From Candidatus Jidaibacter acanthamoeba (GTDB lineage Bacteria > Pseudomonadota > Alphaproteobacteria > Rickettsiales > Midichloriaceae): a stretch of DNA of 64,000 nt. A program made the translations under genes and the position numbers. How positions within the stretch are numbered: position 1 is the stretch's first letter; each line of letters starts with the position of its first letter. Under the pieces are notes generated by a model, which was not told the DNA's origin, searched no databases, and worked only from the letters and a program-made list of their open reading frames with translations. Shown here one piece after another: positions 9,411-18,025 of the stretch. The stretch covers positions 124,001 through 188,000 of the forward strand of contig NZ_JSWE01000092.1 of assembly GCF_000815465.1 (NCBI RefSeq), written 5' to 3'.

Positions 9411-10132
9411 GTAAGTTAGAGAATTGGTTAATAAAAAAATATCAAGTTTTAGACAGCACTCAAGAAGAAGCTAAAAGGTTAATAGATTCAGGTGAAGCGC
9501 GCCAAGGATATGTTTTATTAGCTGAGGAGCAAACTAAAGCTCACGGCAAGCTGGATAAATTATGGGAAGGGAGTAAATCGGATATAGCCTTAACCATGAT
9601 TTTAAAGCCTGAGATTGAAGCTGATCGTTTGGGGCAAATATGCTATATAGCAGCTCTTGCTGTTGCTAAAAGCATTAAAAGTTTATCTCCTTCATTAAAT
9701 GTAGAATTTAAATGGGTAAATGATGTGTTAATTAACGGCCAGAAAGTATGTGGAATACTTCTGGAGAAAGTTAAGCATGATTTTGTTTTAGTTGGAATCG
9801 GAGTAAATTTAAAATATTCGGCACATTTAGCAAAGTATAATGCAACCAGCTTAGAAGCATATAAAGTAGCCTATGACTACGATGCGTTGGTTGAGGATAT
9901 TTTAAAAAATTTTATTGATATTTATAACATGTGGTTGGATGCCGGGTTTTCTCCGGTTAAAAATAAATGGTTAAGCCAAGCAAAAGGCATAAACTCAACT
10001 TTAAATGTAAACCTTGCTGATAAATCTATTGAAGGAATTTTTATTGGTATCGAAGATGAAGGTAATTTACTTTTAGTTACAGGGGGCGGGATAAAATCTA
10101 TCCCGGCCGGAGATGTATTCTTTAAAATATGA
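9407..10132 (+). CDS. birA: Biotin--[acetyl-CoA-carboxylase] ligase (BirA-like, no DNA-binding domain)
   Basis: A 241-residue biotin protein ligase that would attach biotin to the carboxyl carrier protein of acyl-CoA carboxylases. KWVNDVLINGQKVCGILLE near residues 104-122 and VGIGVNL near residue 131 are the conserved substrate-binding segments. There is no N-terminal helix-turn-helix, so it is not a repressor. Odd feature: the usually invariant GRGRxGR biotin loop after QT reads AHGKLDK, with two arginines replaced by lysine and one by histidine. Affinity or mechanism may differ, although the rest of the fold looks intact. The ATG overlaps the nuoN stop. Confidence 0.88.
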   Translation: MSKLENWLIKKYQVLDSTQEEAKRLIDSGEARQGYVLLAEEQTKAHGKLDKLWEGSKSDIALTMILKPEIEADRLGQICYIAALAVAKSIKSLSPSLNVEFKWVNDVLINGQKVCGILLEKVKHDFVLVGIGVNLKYSAHLAKYNATSLEAYKVAYDYDALVEDILKNFIDIYNMWLDAGFSPVKNKWLSQAKGINSTLNVNLADKSIEGIFIGIEDEGNLLLVTGGGIKSIPAGDVFFKI

Positions 10133-10210
10133 GTGATTGGATTTTGTTTTAAATTTATTTAAAGTACTAATATTATTTAATACATATTAATGATCTTGAG
10201 CGGGTAACAT

Positions 10211-10420
10211 ATGACGGAAGGTAAAGTTGTTGTAGATGAAAGAAAGGTAAGCTGCGATGGTGGCAACGGCGCTCTAGGTCACCCGAAAGTTTATTTGGAA
10301 ATATTAGAAAATAATCAAATTAGCTGTCCTTATTGCGGAAAGCTGTTTATTTATAAACCTTCATCAGCAGCAAAATCAGTAAAAGATAAAAAGCAATTAA
10401 CTAAAGATATTCCCGGTTAA
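10211..10420 (+). CDS. CHCC zinc-finger protein, NDUFS6-like complex I accessory subunit
   Basis: A 69-residue protein with the pattern C15, GHPxVYL with H24, and CPYC at C39/C42. This is the CHCC zinc-finger domain shared with mitochondrial NDUFS6, which binds zinc in the peripheral arm of complex I and is needed for its assembly. The N-terminus is short and lysine-rich and the C-terminus is a basic tail. It lies 78 bases after birA and hence next to nuoJ-N. That neighbourhood suggests it works with complex I here, although the family is often annotated only as zinc-finger domain-containing protein. Confidence 0.85.
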   Translation: MTEGKVVVDERKVSCDGGNGALGHPKVYLEILENNQISCPYCGKLFIYKPSSAAKSVKDKKQLTKDIPG

Positions 10421-10508
10421 GCTTAAAACGGATAAAAAAATTTAATTAGCTTATAAAAACTACTGGGCGGCTTAGATAGATTAATTTCATAAATTTTTAA
10501 CCATAATA

Positions 10509-11108
10509 ATGATTATAAAATCAATTAATGATAATTTGCACTATATAATCGAATGCTTTAAAAGAGGCGATATTATCGTGTTGCCGACTGATACTTTGTT
10601 TGCTTTAAGTTGTGATGCAAGCAATGTTGAGTCAGTTAGAAAAATATTTGAATATAAAGTGAGGGGGAAAGAGAAATCTTTACCATTGTTTTTTTATGAT
10701 ATTGAGCAAATCCGACAAGTTTGTGAGCTAAATAACTTAGCATTAATGTTAGCTCAAAGATTTTGGCCGGGAGCTTTAACCTTAGTGCTTCCGATAAAAA
10801 AAAATCAAAATCTGATTGCTGAAAATGTTTATAATAGCGGTGAAAGCTTAGCAGTAAGGATACCGAATTCTATGCACCTGCAAACAGTAATTAAGGAGCT
10901 TGGTAAGCCTATTGTTGCAACCAGTGCAAATATTTCCGGGCAGGCTCCGGTTAAAGATTCTGCTGAAGCACTAAAAGTTTTTGGTGAAAGAGTTGTGATA
11001 ATAGAAGGGAAAAGTAAGCCTTTACCTTCAACAATTATTAAAATTAATGACAAAGATTATGAAGTTATTAGGGAAGGACAGATCAAAATAAATCAAATTG
11101 AAGAATGA
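10509..11108 (+). CDS. tsaC: Threonylcarbamoyl-AMP synthase (Sua5/YciO/YrdC family)
   Basis: A 199-residue YrdC-domain protein that makes threonylcarbamoyl-AMP from threonine, bicarbonate and ATP for t6A37 modification of ANN-decoding tRNAs. PTDTLFALSCDA near residue 27, the KVRGKEKSLPLFF block near residue 51 and ATSANISGQAP near residue 138 form the active-site cleft. It lacks the C-terminal Sua5 domain, so it is the short TsaC type. It is followed by a stem-loop terminator. Confidence 0.92.
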   Translation: MIIKSINDNLHYIIECFKRGDIIVLPTDTLFALSCDASNVESVRKIFEYKVRGKEKSLPLFFYDIEQIRQVCELNNLALMLAQRFWPGALTLVLPIKKNQNLIAENVYNSGESLAVRIPNSMHLQTVIKELGKPIVATSANISGQAPVKDSAEALKVFGERVVIIEGKSKPLPSTIIKINDKDYEVIREGQIKINQIEE

Positions 11109-11123
11109 ACATTATAAAAAAAA

Positions 11124-11156
11124 GATGCTTAGAACATAAATTGTAAAAAGCATCTC
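11124..11156. terminator. Bidirectional terminator between tsaC and the Ser-rich peptide gene
   Basis: AGATGCTT and AAGCATCT form an 8-bp stem with an A-run before it and AT-rich sequence after it. It sits between two convergent genes. Confidence 0.65.
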
Positions 11157-11182
11157 ATAATAAAATTTAACTTAAATTAAAT

Positions 11183-11455
11183 TTATTTTGTCTCAAGATG
11201 TTCATGTGCTTCATGCTCATCAAGTCCTTCCTCATGAGATTTTTTTTCTTCTTTAGAACTCATAGAGCTTTTAGTGCTGCTTTCACCTGATGCTTCACTG
11301 CTGCTCGGTGCAGGACTGCTTTCGCTTTGTTCCGTAGAAGCCATTGGCTTGCTGCTTTCATCCGGTGCTGTGCTTGCGCTGGAAGAATCTGCTAATGCAC
11401 TGCTTGCAATAAAAGATACTACCAAACCACTTAAAACGGTTGTAAATTTGTTCAT
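11183..11455 (-). CDS. Small secreted Ser/Glu-rich protein, 90 residues
   Basis: I do not recognise a family. Residues 1-22 form a clear Sec signal peptide (basic start, hydrophobic core, SSALA before the cleavage site). The mature part is about 68 residues, almost entirely Ser, Ala, Pro, Glu and Lys, and ends in a His/Glu-rich tail (HEEGLDEHEAHEH). It should be disordered and acidic, perhaps metal-binding at the tail. An AAGGGGA Shine-Dalgarno precedes the ATG. The forward-strand open frame across it is a low-complexity shadow. It is convergent with tsaC and shares its terminator. Confidence 0.75.
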   Translation of the reverse strand: MNKFTTVLSGLVVSFIASSALADSSSASTAPDESSKPMASTEQSESSPAPSSSEASGESSTKSSMSSKEEKKSHEEGLDEHEAHEHLETK

Positions 11456-11553
11456 AGGTTCCCCTTAATAATGATTACTATCTAAGAATATGGTATTTAG
11501 TTAATTATGTAAATATCAAAAACTTAGTTTTTAAGGTAATAAATTATTATTAT

Positions 11554-12492
11554 TTATTCTTTACTTAAAGGATGGTTTTCAAAGACTAGTTTTTTAGCAG
11601 CTACACTTAGTACTTTCGTATAAATTTGGGTTGAAGAAATATCGGAGTGCCCGAGTAGTTCCTGTACCACTCTTAAGTTAGCTCCGTTTTCCAATAAATG
11701 ACTGGCAAATGAATGTCTGATTTTATGCGGGGAAAGTTTTTTCGGATCAACTCCTGAATTAACGGCAAGTTCTTTTAAAAGTTGCCCGAATCTTTGCCGG
11801 GTAATATGGCTTACTTTGCCGCTCTTTTCTAGAGAAGGGAAAAGCCAATCAGTACTAACACTTTTTTTAAAAATACTAAGCCTTATTTTGAGATATTTAT
11901 TTAATGCTTCTATAGCTTGATCGTTTAAAATAACCAGTCTTTCTTTACCACCTTTACCTTTAATAATCATGAACTGCTCAATTCCAGCTGAGCTTTTTTG
12001 CAAAGATTGCATTTTTAAGCTAACCAGTTCAGTAATTCTAAGTCCTGTAGAATATAAAATTTCAAGCATGGCATTTAACCTTAAGCCTTCTGCTGAAGTA
12101 TTGAGACAAGAAGTATTGATTAGTATCGTCATATCCTCTTGGCTCAAAGCTTTAGGCAAACTTTGATCTTTTTTTGGCATTTCCAGATCAAGAGTAATAT
12201 TTTGCGTAATAAGCTTTTCTTCTACCAGAAATTGAAAAAACTGTCTTAGTGCTGAAATTTTACGCCTGACGGTTTTACTTGCCAAATATTTTTCGCTTAA
12301 AGAAATAATATATCTATTTAGTATTTTAGGATCAGAGTTAAGGAGTGAACAGCCGGTCGTTTCTAAAAATTTTATAAAATAAATTAAATCCGTTTTATAA
12401 GAAAGAAGGGTGTTTTTAGAAGCATTTCTTTCTGCCGAAAGCATCTCAAGAAAATTTTCTATATAAGTGAAAGGTTGTAGGTTATTACTCAT
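11554..12492 (-). CDS. xerD: Tyrosine recombinase, XerD-like
   Basis: A 312-residue site-specific recombinase with an N-terminal SAM-like core-binding domain (residues 1-90) and a C-terminal catalytic domain. Active-site residues are R152, a lysine at about 180, H256-x-x-R259, H282 and the nucleophile Y291. The motif LGHSDISSTQIYT resembles XerD more than XerC (which usually reads HSS), so I lean to XerD; this is not decisive. It resolves chromosome dimers at dif. Its ATG overlaps the stop of a short upstream frame. Confidence 0.88.
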   Translation of the reverse strand: MSNNLQPFTYIENFLEMLSAERNASKNTLLSYKTDLIYFIKFLETTGCSLLNSDPKILNRYIISLSEKYLASKTVRRKISALRQFFQFLVEEKLITQNITLDLEMPKKDQSLPKALSQEDMTILINTSCLNTSAEGLRLNAMLEILYSTGLRITELVSLKMQSLQKSSAGIEQFMIIKGKGGKERLVILNDQAIEALNKYLKIRLSIFKKSVSTDWLFPSLEKSGKVSHITRQRFGQLLKELAVNSGVDPKKLSPHKIRHSFASHLLENGANLRVVQELLGHSDISSTQIYTKVLSVAAKKLVFENHPLSKE

Positions 12493-12626
12493 TTCGGTTG
12501 ATTATTAATTTCTATTTCTTTTATTTGTGGATTTGGGTCAATATTTTTAGTAGAAATGAAAACCAAAATGATTAACAATACAAAAAGTAGGGCTTTTAAT
12601 ATTGTTCTTAGAAAAATTTTTAGCAT
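12489..12626 (-). CDS. Possible 45-residue single-span membrane peptide upstream of xerD-like gene
   Basis: A short frame starting MLKIFLRTILKALL has one hydrophobic helix (about residues 8-26) and a polar tail rich in Lys, Asn and Glu. Its TGA overlaps the ATG of the recombinase (ATGA), the arrangement of translationally coupled genes. No Shine-Dalgarno is visible, and I know no family. It may be a real coupled leader gene or chance. Confidence 0.4.
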   Translation of the reverse strand: MLKIFLRTILKALLFVLLIILVFISTKNIDPNPQIKEIEINNQPK

Positions 12627-12701
12627 AGGAGTATTGAATAAAACATGTTATGTCATTTTTTGTATTATGCAATTTTCAACATGTAAGTTCAATAAAAACA
12701 T

Positions 12702-15035
12702 ATGGATTTATTAATAGTAGAATCGCCGGCTAAAGCCAAGACTTTAGGTAAATATTTAGGCAAAGATTTCAGTGTACTCTCTTCTTACGGTCATGTACGC
12801 TCGCTTCCTTCAGAATCCGGCTCAGTTGACCCGGATAAAGAATTCGCCATGCACTATGAAGTGATGAGCAAATCAGCAAAGCATGTCGAGGCAATAGTGA
12901 AAAAGGTAAAAGACGTAGATACCATCTACTTAGCTACTGACCCTGATCGAGAAGGTGAAGCGATTTCTTGGCATATACTTGAGATTCTTAAAAAGAAAAA
13001 AGCTTTGAAGCCTACAAGCAAGGTTAAAAGGGTAGTATTTCATGAGATTACCAAGAAAGCTGTTTTAGATGCGGTTTCTAATCCTCGCGATATTGATATG
13101 AGCTTGGTTGATGCTCAACAAGCAAGGCTAGCGTTGGATTATTTGGTAGGGTTCACTCTTTCTCCCGTACTATGGAGAAAATTACCCGGTAGTCGTTCAG
13201 CCGGAAGAGTTCAATCAGTAGCGCTTAGGTTAATAGTTGAAAGGGAAGAAGAGGTCGAACGTTTTAAAACTCAAGAGTATTGGTCGATTGAAGCTGAGTT
13301 TGCTGCTAAAAAAAACGAAACTTTTCTAGCAACCCTTGTAGAATATAAAGGTGAGAAGTTAGAAAAGCTAACTATCGGAGATAAGGAAACAGCATATAAT
13401 ATAATTGATGTATTAAATAAAAAGCATTATAGCATCAGCGAAATTGAGAAGAAAAAATCAACCAGAAACCCGAGCCCGCCGTTTACTACATCAACATTAA
13501 TTCAGGAAGCTGCAAGAAAGTTCGGATTTTCGGCAAAAAAAACTTCTATGGTTGCGCAAAAATTATATGAAGGAATAGAGATTGCCGGTGAGGCTAAAGG
13601 GCTTATTACCTATATGAGAACTGATTCGGTAAATTTATCTGATGAAGCAGTTACAGATATTAGGGGAGAAATTGAAAAAAGTTTCGGTAAAAATTATATC
13701 CCGAGTGCGGCACGTTTTTATAAAACGAAAAGTAAAAATGCACAAGAAGCTCATGAAGCGATCAGACCGACAAATATTGCATTAAAGCCTAGTGAGATAA
13801 GGCAATATTTGGAAACGGATTTTTATAAACTTTACGAACTGATTTGGAAAAGAACGATAGCATGCCAAATGCGTAGTGCGGAGTTGGATATTACAAGTGT
13901 TATTATTAAAGATGATGATAAGATCGGTACATTTCGCGCATCTGGCTCAATAATCACTTTTGACGGGTTCCTTAAAGTTTATCGGGAAGATAAAGATGAC
14001 GAAGATGAGGAGAAAACAAATTTATTACCGAATTTAAAACAAGGTGAGGATTTAAATTTAGAAAATCTTAACGGAGAGCAGCATTTTACCCAACCGCCAC
14101 CCAGATATACTGAAGCAAGCTTAGTTAAAAAGCTGGAAGAGCTGGGTATCGGCAGACCTTCAACTTACCCGAGCATTCTTTCGATCTTACAGGAGAGAAA
14201 TTATGTAGTGCTTGAAAAGAAAAGGTTCGTGCCTGAAGTTAGAGGGAGGATTGTAAGTGCATTTTTAGTATTAAATTTTGCTAAATATGTAGAGTATGGT
14301 TTTACAGCAAATCTGGAAAATGCACTTGATGACGTGGCAAACGGAGAGAAACTTTGGAAAGCGGTACTTAAAGAGTTTTGGAGTGAATTTAAGCCTAAGA
14401 CCGAAGAAGTATTAAAATATAAAAATCAAGATGTGTTAGCGAACTTAGAAAACCATTTAAGAGGTTTCTTATTTCCTGATTCTCCCGGCGAAGTAAAATG
14501 CCCGAAATGCAGCAACGGGACTTTGCACCTAAGACTAGGTTCCTTCGGTTCATTTATTGGATGCAGTAATTATCCGCAATGTGATTATATACAGAACTTG
14601 GGCGCCTCCGGTAATCAGCAGGAAGGAGATGAAGGTAAAGATGAAAAGATTAAGGCTGAGGCACCACAAGTTATAGGGGTTGACGAGAAGAGCGGTAAAG
14701 AAATTTTTCTTAAAAAAGGTCCTTACGGACATTATCTTCAAATTGGTGAAGATAGCCTTAAAAAAAGAGTTTCATTACCGAAAATGTTCTCACCCGAAAA
14801 TGTAGATTTAAAAATAGCAGAATTTCTTTTCAGTTTGCCGAAAATTCTAGGTAAACATCCAGAAACGGGAGAGGAAATAAAATTAGGCATTGGTAAGTTC
14901 GGTCCTTATGTTCAGAGGGGAAAGAATTTTACTTCCGTAAAAGAGAAAAATTTAATGGAAATCGATCTGCCCCAAGCTTTGGATATAATATCAGCAAGCG
15001 CTAATAAACCTAAAAAAACCTTTAAGAAGAAATGA
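12702..15035 (+). CDS. topA: DNA topoisomerase I
   Basis: A 777-residue type IA topoisomerase that relaxes negative supercoils. The N-terminal Toprim domain has IVESPAKAKT and the acidic DPDREGEA motif near residue 86. The catalytic tyrosine is Y304 in ITYMRTDS. A C-terminal zinc ribbon begins at C600 (CPKC...GCSNYPQC). Two topoisomerase C-terminal repeat-like segments follow (KKGPYGHYLQIG and GKFGPYVQRG), as in other alphaproteobacterial enzymes. The length is normal. The next gene starts one base after the stop. Confidence 0.97.
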   Translation: MDLLIVESPAKAKTLGKYLGKDFSVLSSYGHVRSLPSESGSVDPDKEFAMHYEVMSKSAKHVEAIVKKVKDVDTIYLATDPDREGEAISWHILEILKKKKALKPTSKVKRVVFHEITKKAVLDAVSNPRDIDMSLVDAQQARLALDYLVGFTLSPVLWRKLPGSRSAGRVQSVALRLIVEREEEVERFKTQEYWSIEAEFAAKKNETFLATLVEYKGEKLEKLTIGDKETAYNIIDVLNKKHYSISEIEKKKSTRNPSPPFTTSTLIQEAARKFGFSAKKTSMVAQKLYEGIEIAGEAKGLITYMRTDSVNLSDEAVTDIRGEIEKSFGKNYIPSAARFYKTKSKNAQEAHEAIRPTNIALKPSEIRQYLETDFYKLYELIWKRTIACQMRSAELDITSVIIKDDDKIGTFRASGSIITFDGFLKVYREDKDDEDEEKTNLLPNLKQGEDLNLENLNGEQHFTQPPPRYTEASLVKKLEELGIGRPSTYPSILSILQERNYVVLEKKRFVPEVRGRIVSAFLVLNFAKYVEYGFTANLENALDDVANGEKLWKAVLKEFWSEFKPKTEEVLKYKNQDVLANLENHLRGFLFPDSPGEVKCPKCSNGTLHLRLGSFGSFIGCSNYPQCDYIQNLGASGNQQEGDEGKDEKIKAEAPQVIGVDEKSGKEIFLKKGPYGHYLQIGEDSLKKRVSLPKMFSPENVDLKIAEFLFSLPKILGKHPETGEEIKLGIGKFGPYVQRGKNFTSVKEKNLMEIDLPQALDIISASANKPKKTFKKK

Positions 15036-15036
15036 T

Positions 15037-15552
15037 ATGGCTATAATACTTCCTTATAAGGATAAATATCCTAAAATTGCTCCTACCGCTTTCATTGCGG
15101 AAAATGCAGTTATTATCGGAGACGTGGAAATAGGAGTAGAAGCTAGTATATGGTTTAATTGCGTTTTAAGGGGCGATGTAAGCTATATTAGGGTGGGAGA
15201 GGGAAGTAACATACAAGACGGAACAATTGTGCATGTTAACCGCCATGAAGGGCCTACGATTATCGGGAGAGGAGTGACTGTCGGTCATAGCGCATTATTG
15301 CATGCATGCCGGCTTGAAGATTATAGTTTTATCGGTATGGGAGCAAAAGTTATTGATTATGTAACGGTAAAAACTAATGCTATGGTTGGAGCGGGAAGCT
15401 TAGTTCCTCCAAAGAAGGTGGTCAATACCGGAGAGCTTTGGACAGGGGTGCCGGCAAAGCTCCACCGCTTGCTTACGCAGGATGAAATTAATTTTATTAA
15501 AACTTCTGAACAAAATTATAAAAATTTAGCATTTGAGTATTTAAATGCTTGA
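15037..15552 (+). CDS. Gamma-carbonic anhydrase family protein
   Basis: A 171-residue left-handed beta-helix protein with hexapeptide repeats throughout, as in YrdA/PaaY and the mitochondrial complex I gamma-CA subunits. Putative zinc-ligand histidines are present (HVNRH near residue 69 and VGHSALLHA near residues 87-94). The family reversibly hydrates CO2 or is catalytically silent; activity cannot be told from sequence alone. It starts one base after the topA stop and is clearly cotranscribed. Confidence 0.9.
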   Translation: MAIILPYKDKYPKIAPTAFIAENAVIIGDVEIGVEASIWFNCVLRGDVSYIRVGEGSNIQDGTIVHVNRHEGPTIIGRGVTVGHSALLHACRLEDYSFIGMGAKVIDYVTVKTNAMVGAGSLVPPKKVVNTGELWTGVPAKLHRLLTQDEINFIKTSEQNYKNLAFEYLNA

Positions 15553-15720
15553 TAAAAACAGGGTTAATATATATTCATAAATCTCTCTTAAGGGAGGTAT
15601 TATCCCGCTTACAGAGGAAAAAATATTTTAGGATTAATTAAAAAATCGCTTGCCATAAAATTCTTACTACAATAAGGTCATACATGTGACTTTAATTAAC
15701 CATAAAACGAGGGTAAAACT

Positions 15721-15996
15721 GTGAATAAGTCGGAATTCATTGCTGCGATTGCAGATGAATTAAAATCTACAAAAGCTGATGCATCAAGAGCTATTGATGC
15801 TGTGTTGGAAGTTATAAAGCAGACGCTTAAAAAAGGTGAGGATCTGAGATTAGTTGGATTCGGAACTTTTAAAATATCTGATGTTCCTGCTAAGGAAGTA
15901 AGAAATCCGCAAAATGGGCAAAAAATTAAAGTTCCTGCTTCTAAGCGCCCTAAATTTGTTGCCGGTAAGGATCTTAAAAAAGCTGTAAATTCATAA
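15721..15996 (+). CDS. hup: HU family DNA-binding protein
   Basis: A 91-residue histone-like protein that dimerises and bends DNA. It starts at GTG 15721, with GAGGG upstream. The dimer core is residues 1-45 and the DNA-binding arm contains VRNPQNGQKIKVPAS, including the intercalating proline, followed by PKFVAGKDLKKAV. Typical length. It is monocistronic. A 168-base upstream gap probably holds its promoter, but I found no well-spaced consensus. Confidence 0.95.
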   Translation: MNKSEFIAAIADELKSTKADASRAIDAVLEVIKQTLKKGEDLRLVGFGTFKISDVPAKEVRNPQNGQKIKVPASKRPKFVAGKDLKKAVNS

Positions 15997-16060
15997 GATT
16001 TTTTAATTCTATTGCTTATTGATGAGCTCTCAGTTTAATTGCTGCGGGCTTATTTTTTAA

Positions 16061-16718
16061 TTAATATCTACTCAACGCTGAAGACTTTTCATATAAAATA
16101 GATAGTGCGTTCACTGCTTTTTTAAAGCTCTCCGATAAAGATTGAAGAGAAGCAGTCACATTTTGTTCTTCGATATTAAAAATGGAGGAGCTTTGCTTCC
16201 AACATAGAATACTAATCATGTTAGAATCATGGGAGCTGAAAGCTATCAAAAGTTCCTTAGTTCTTTTTAAAAGATGAGTATTAATATCATTTATAAAATC
16301 ATTGTCTGGTTCTTGCACATTGTCGGGTTTTGGCACATGTTTTATCTTATGAGAGATTTCAGATATACTGTCTACAAAGTGTTGAATATAAGCATAATTT
16401 TGAGATTGCTCTTTTTTAAATTGAGATAAATAAGTGTTCGGAGAGTCGCACTTTATATTATCTTGAGCAATATTCCTTTCAGCTAAAGATTTTAATAATT
16501 CATACTGAAAATCGACCAGTATATTTTGTTCATTCAAAAATTGGTTTATAGCATCGCATATTTTTTCTCCAAGAAAATTCCAGGCTTTCTAAAGAAGGTT
16601 TGCTTGAGGTTTCAGTATTCCAATATTTATTATAAGTTTTATTTATAGCATCGCAAATCGCATTACTGAGCTTAAAAGCGGAGCTTCGGTCTTTTATAAA
16701 GTTAAGACTATTTTTCAT
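16061..16718 (-). pseudogene. Frameshifted hypothetical gene with ICDAIN repeat
   Basis: Two frames on the reverse strand, 16718-16530 (62 residues) and 16537-16061 (158 residues, TTG start), look like one broken gene. The first contains SNAICDAINKTYN. The second frame, read upstream of its TTG, gives LGEKICDAINQFLNEQ, the same motif, while the first frame at that point turns into unrelated residues and stops. The frame change therefore lies around 16560-16620, before the ICDAIN codons. The intact protein would be about 215 residues, helical and soluble, with no recognised domain. Either it is a pseudogene, or a sequencing error made the shift, since a run of six A bases sits at 16559-16564. 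Confidence 0.6.
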
Positions 16719-17056
16719 AAAAAAATTATAATTTAACTATATAGTATTTATTTATAAATTATGTTTAATATTATAGTTTATTTAATGTCAAACTAAAAGT
16801 TTTAAGGTTTAAATAAATGAATTAAAAAGAGCTAAAACCTCTATAAAAGTATATTATATTAATTACCTTGTTTAACGCTGGTCTGTTACTAATTATTATA
16901 TAACCTACTTATTATTTACTAATAATTGTAAGGTTAAGTTAGTTAAATTAATTTGTAATCATTTGGAAATATATTAATTTTTAATACATCAACAAAATTT
17001 TTCAATATTACCCTTGCTATATAAAAATTAAACAGTATAATTTTCAAAATTTTTAT
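16719..17056. other. AT-rich intergenic region, nothing recognised
   Basis: This stretch of 338 bases is between divergent genes and is strongly AT-rich, with no open frame, repeat or RNA that I can support. Promoters for both neighbours may lie here. Confidence 0.6.
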
Positions 17057-18025
17057 ATGGTTGAGAGTATGTATAAGTACTATGCAGTATTAGGAATGTG
17101 CTTCATGATAATCAACAATATAGCACTTGCTTCGTTGGATATTTGTGCAAAAATACTTACCCAATCAATAACCCCTGCTCAAATAGTTTTTGCTTATAAA
17201 TTAATACTTTTTATTGTTACTTTGCCTTGGGTCTTATTTAAAGGGCTCCAGCTACTAAAAACTTCTGAAATAAAAATTCACTTTCTACGCAGCTTTTTTA
17301 GTGTGCTTGGGGGAATTTGTTTTTATAAAGGTTTAGAAAATATAAAAATTGCCGATGCTGCTGCGCTTGAAAATTTGCAGTATATTATTCTTGCGATTAT
17401 TGGAATGGCTTTTTTTAATGAGGGATGGTCTAAAACAAAAATAATTTCAATAATGTTAGGGTTTATCGGGGCAATAATTATTGTAAACCCTCAGCTATTT
17501 ACTTCTTCAGAATATAAATTAAATATTAGCAGTTATTATGTTTATACTATTTTAGCCATAATTTTTTGGTCAATGAATAGTGTAACTGTAAAACTTTTAG
17601 GAAGAACCGAAAAAAATCGTACTCAGTTGTTTTATTTACTTCTGTTTGCGCTCATGTGGTCATTGCCCGGTGCTATCTTAAAATTTGATGATGTTTATCT
17701 ATATGGTGTTAAGTTACCAATTATCCCTAACGGGCTTATTGACTTTTCCGCGTTTAACCTCAAATGGGTTCATTTAAAGTATATTGTTATTATGGCTCTA
17801 TTTTACTTCGTACATAGTTTAGCTTATTTTAATGCTTTAAAGAGAGATATCTCGGTAGTCGCACCATTTCGATACAGTAAATTGATCTTTAGCGGAATTG
17901 CAGGCTATATGGTGTTTGGTGAAGTACCTAATAATATGCAGTACTTAGGTTATCTGTTAATTATGCTTTCAGGATTTATGTTGATTAGAAGGGAAGTGAA
18001 GAATATGAAAAGGGCTAGAAGCTAG
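17057..18025 (+). CDS. DMT-superfamily (EamA) permease
   Basis: A 322-residue inner-membrane transporter with ten predicted helices in two EamA repeats (about residues 12-150 and 165-310). Family members move amino acids, nucleobases or S-adenosylmethionine; the characterised rickettsial SAM transporter is in this superfamily, so a SAM role is possible but cannot be shown here. The glycine-rich segment IIGMAFFNEGWSKTK and PFRYSKLIFSGIAGY are typical EamA boundaries. ATG 17069 is an alternative start. Its 3' end overlaps the end of convergent recO by four bases. Confidence 0.82.
   Translation: MVESMYKYYAVLGMCFMIINNIALASLDICAKILTQSITPAQIVFAYKLILFIVTLPWVLFKGLQLLKTSEIKIHFLRSFFSVLGGICFYKGLENIKIADAAALENLQYIILAIIGMAFFNEGWSKTKIISIMLGFIGAIIIVNPQLFTSSEYKLNISSYYVYTILAIIFWSMNSVTVKLLGRTEKNRTQLFYLLLFALMWSLPGAILKFDDVYLYGVKLPIIPNGLIDFSAFNLKWVHLKYIVIMALFYFVHSLAYFNALKRDISVVAPFRYSKLIFSGIAGYMVFGEVPNNMQYLGYLLIMLSGFMLIRREVKNMKRARS

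Noticed and set aside
11274-11468. Forward frame opposite the Ser-rich secreted protein
   Set aside because: The reverse-strand frame has a signal peptide and Shine-Dalgarno; the forward frame is a Ser/Leu mirror.
15650-15673. TTGCCA and TACAAT as the HU promoter
   Set aside because: The spacing is only 12 bases, too short for a sigma-70 promoter.
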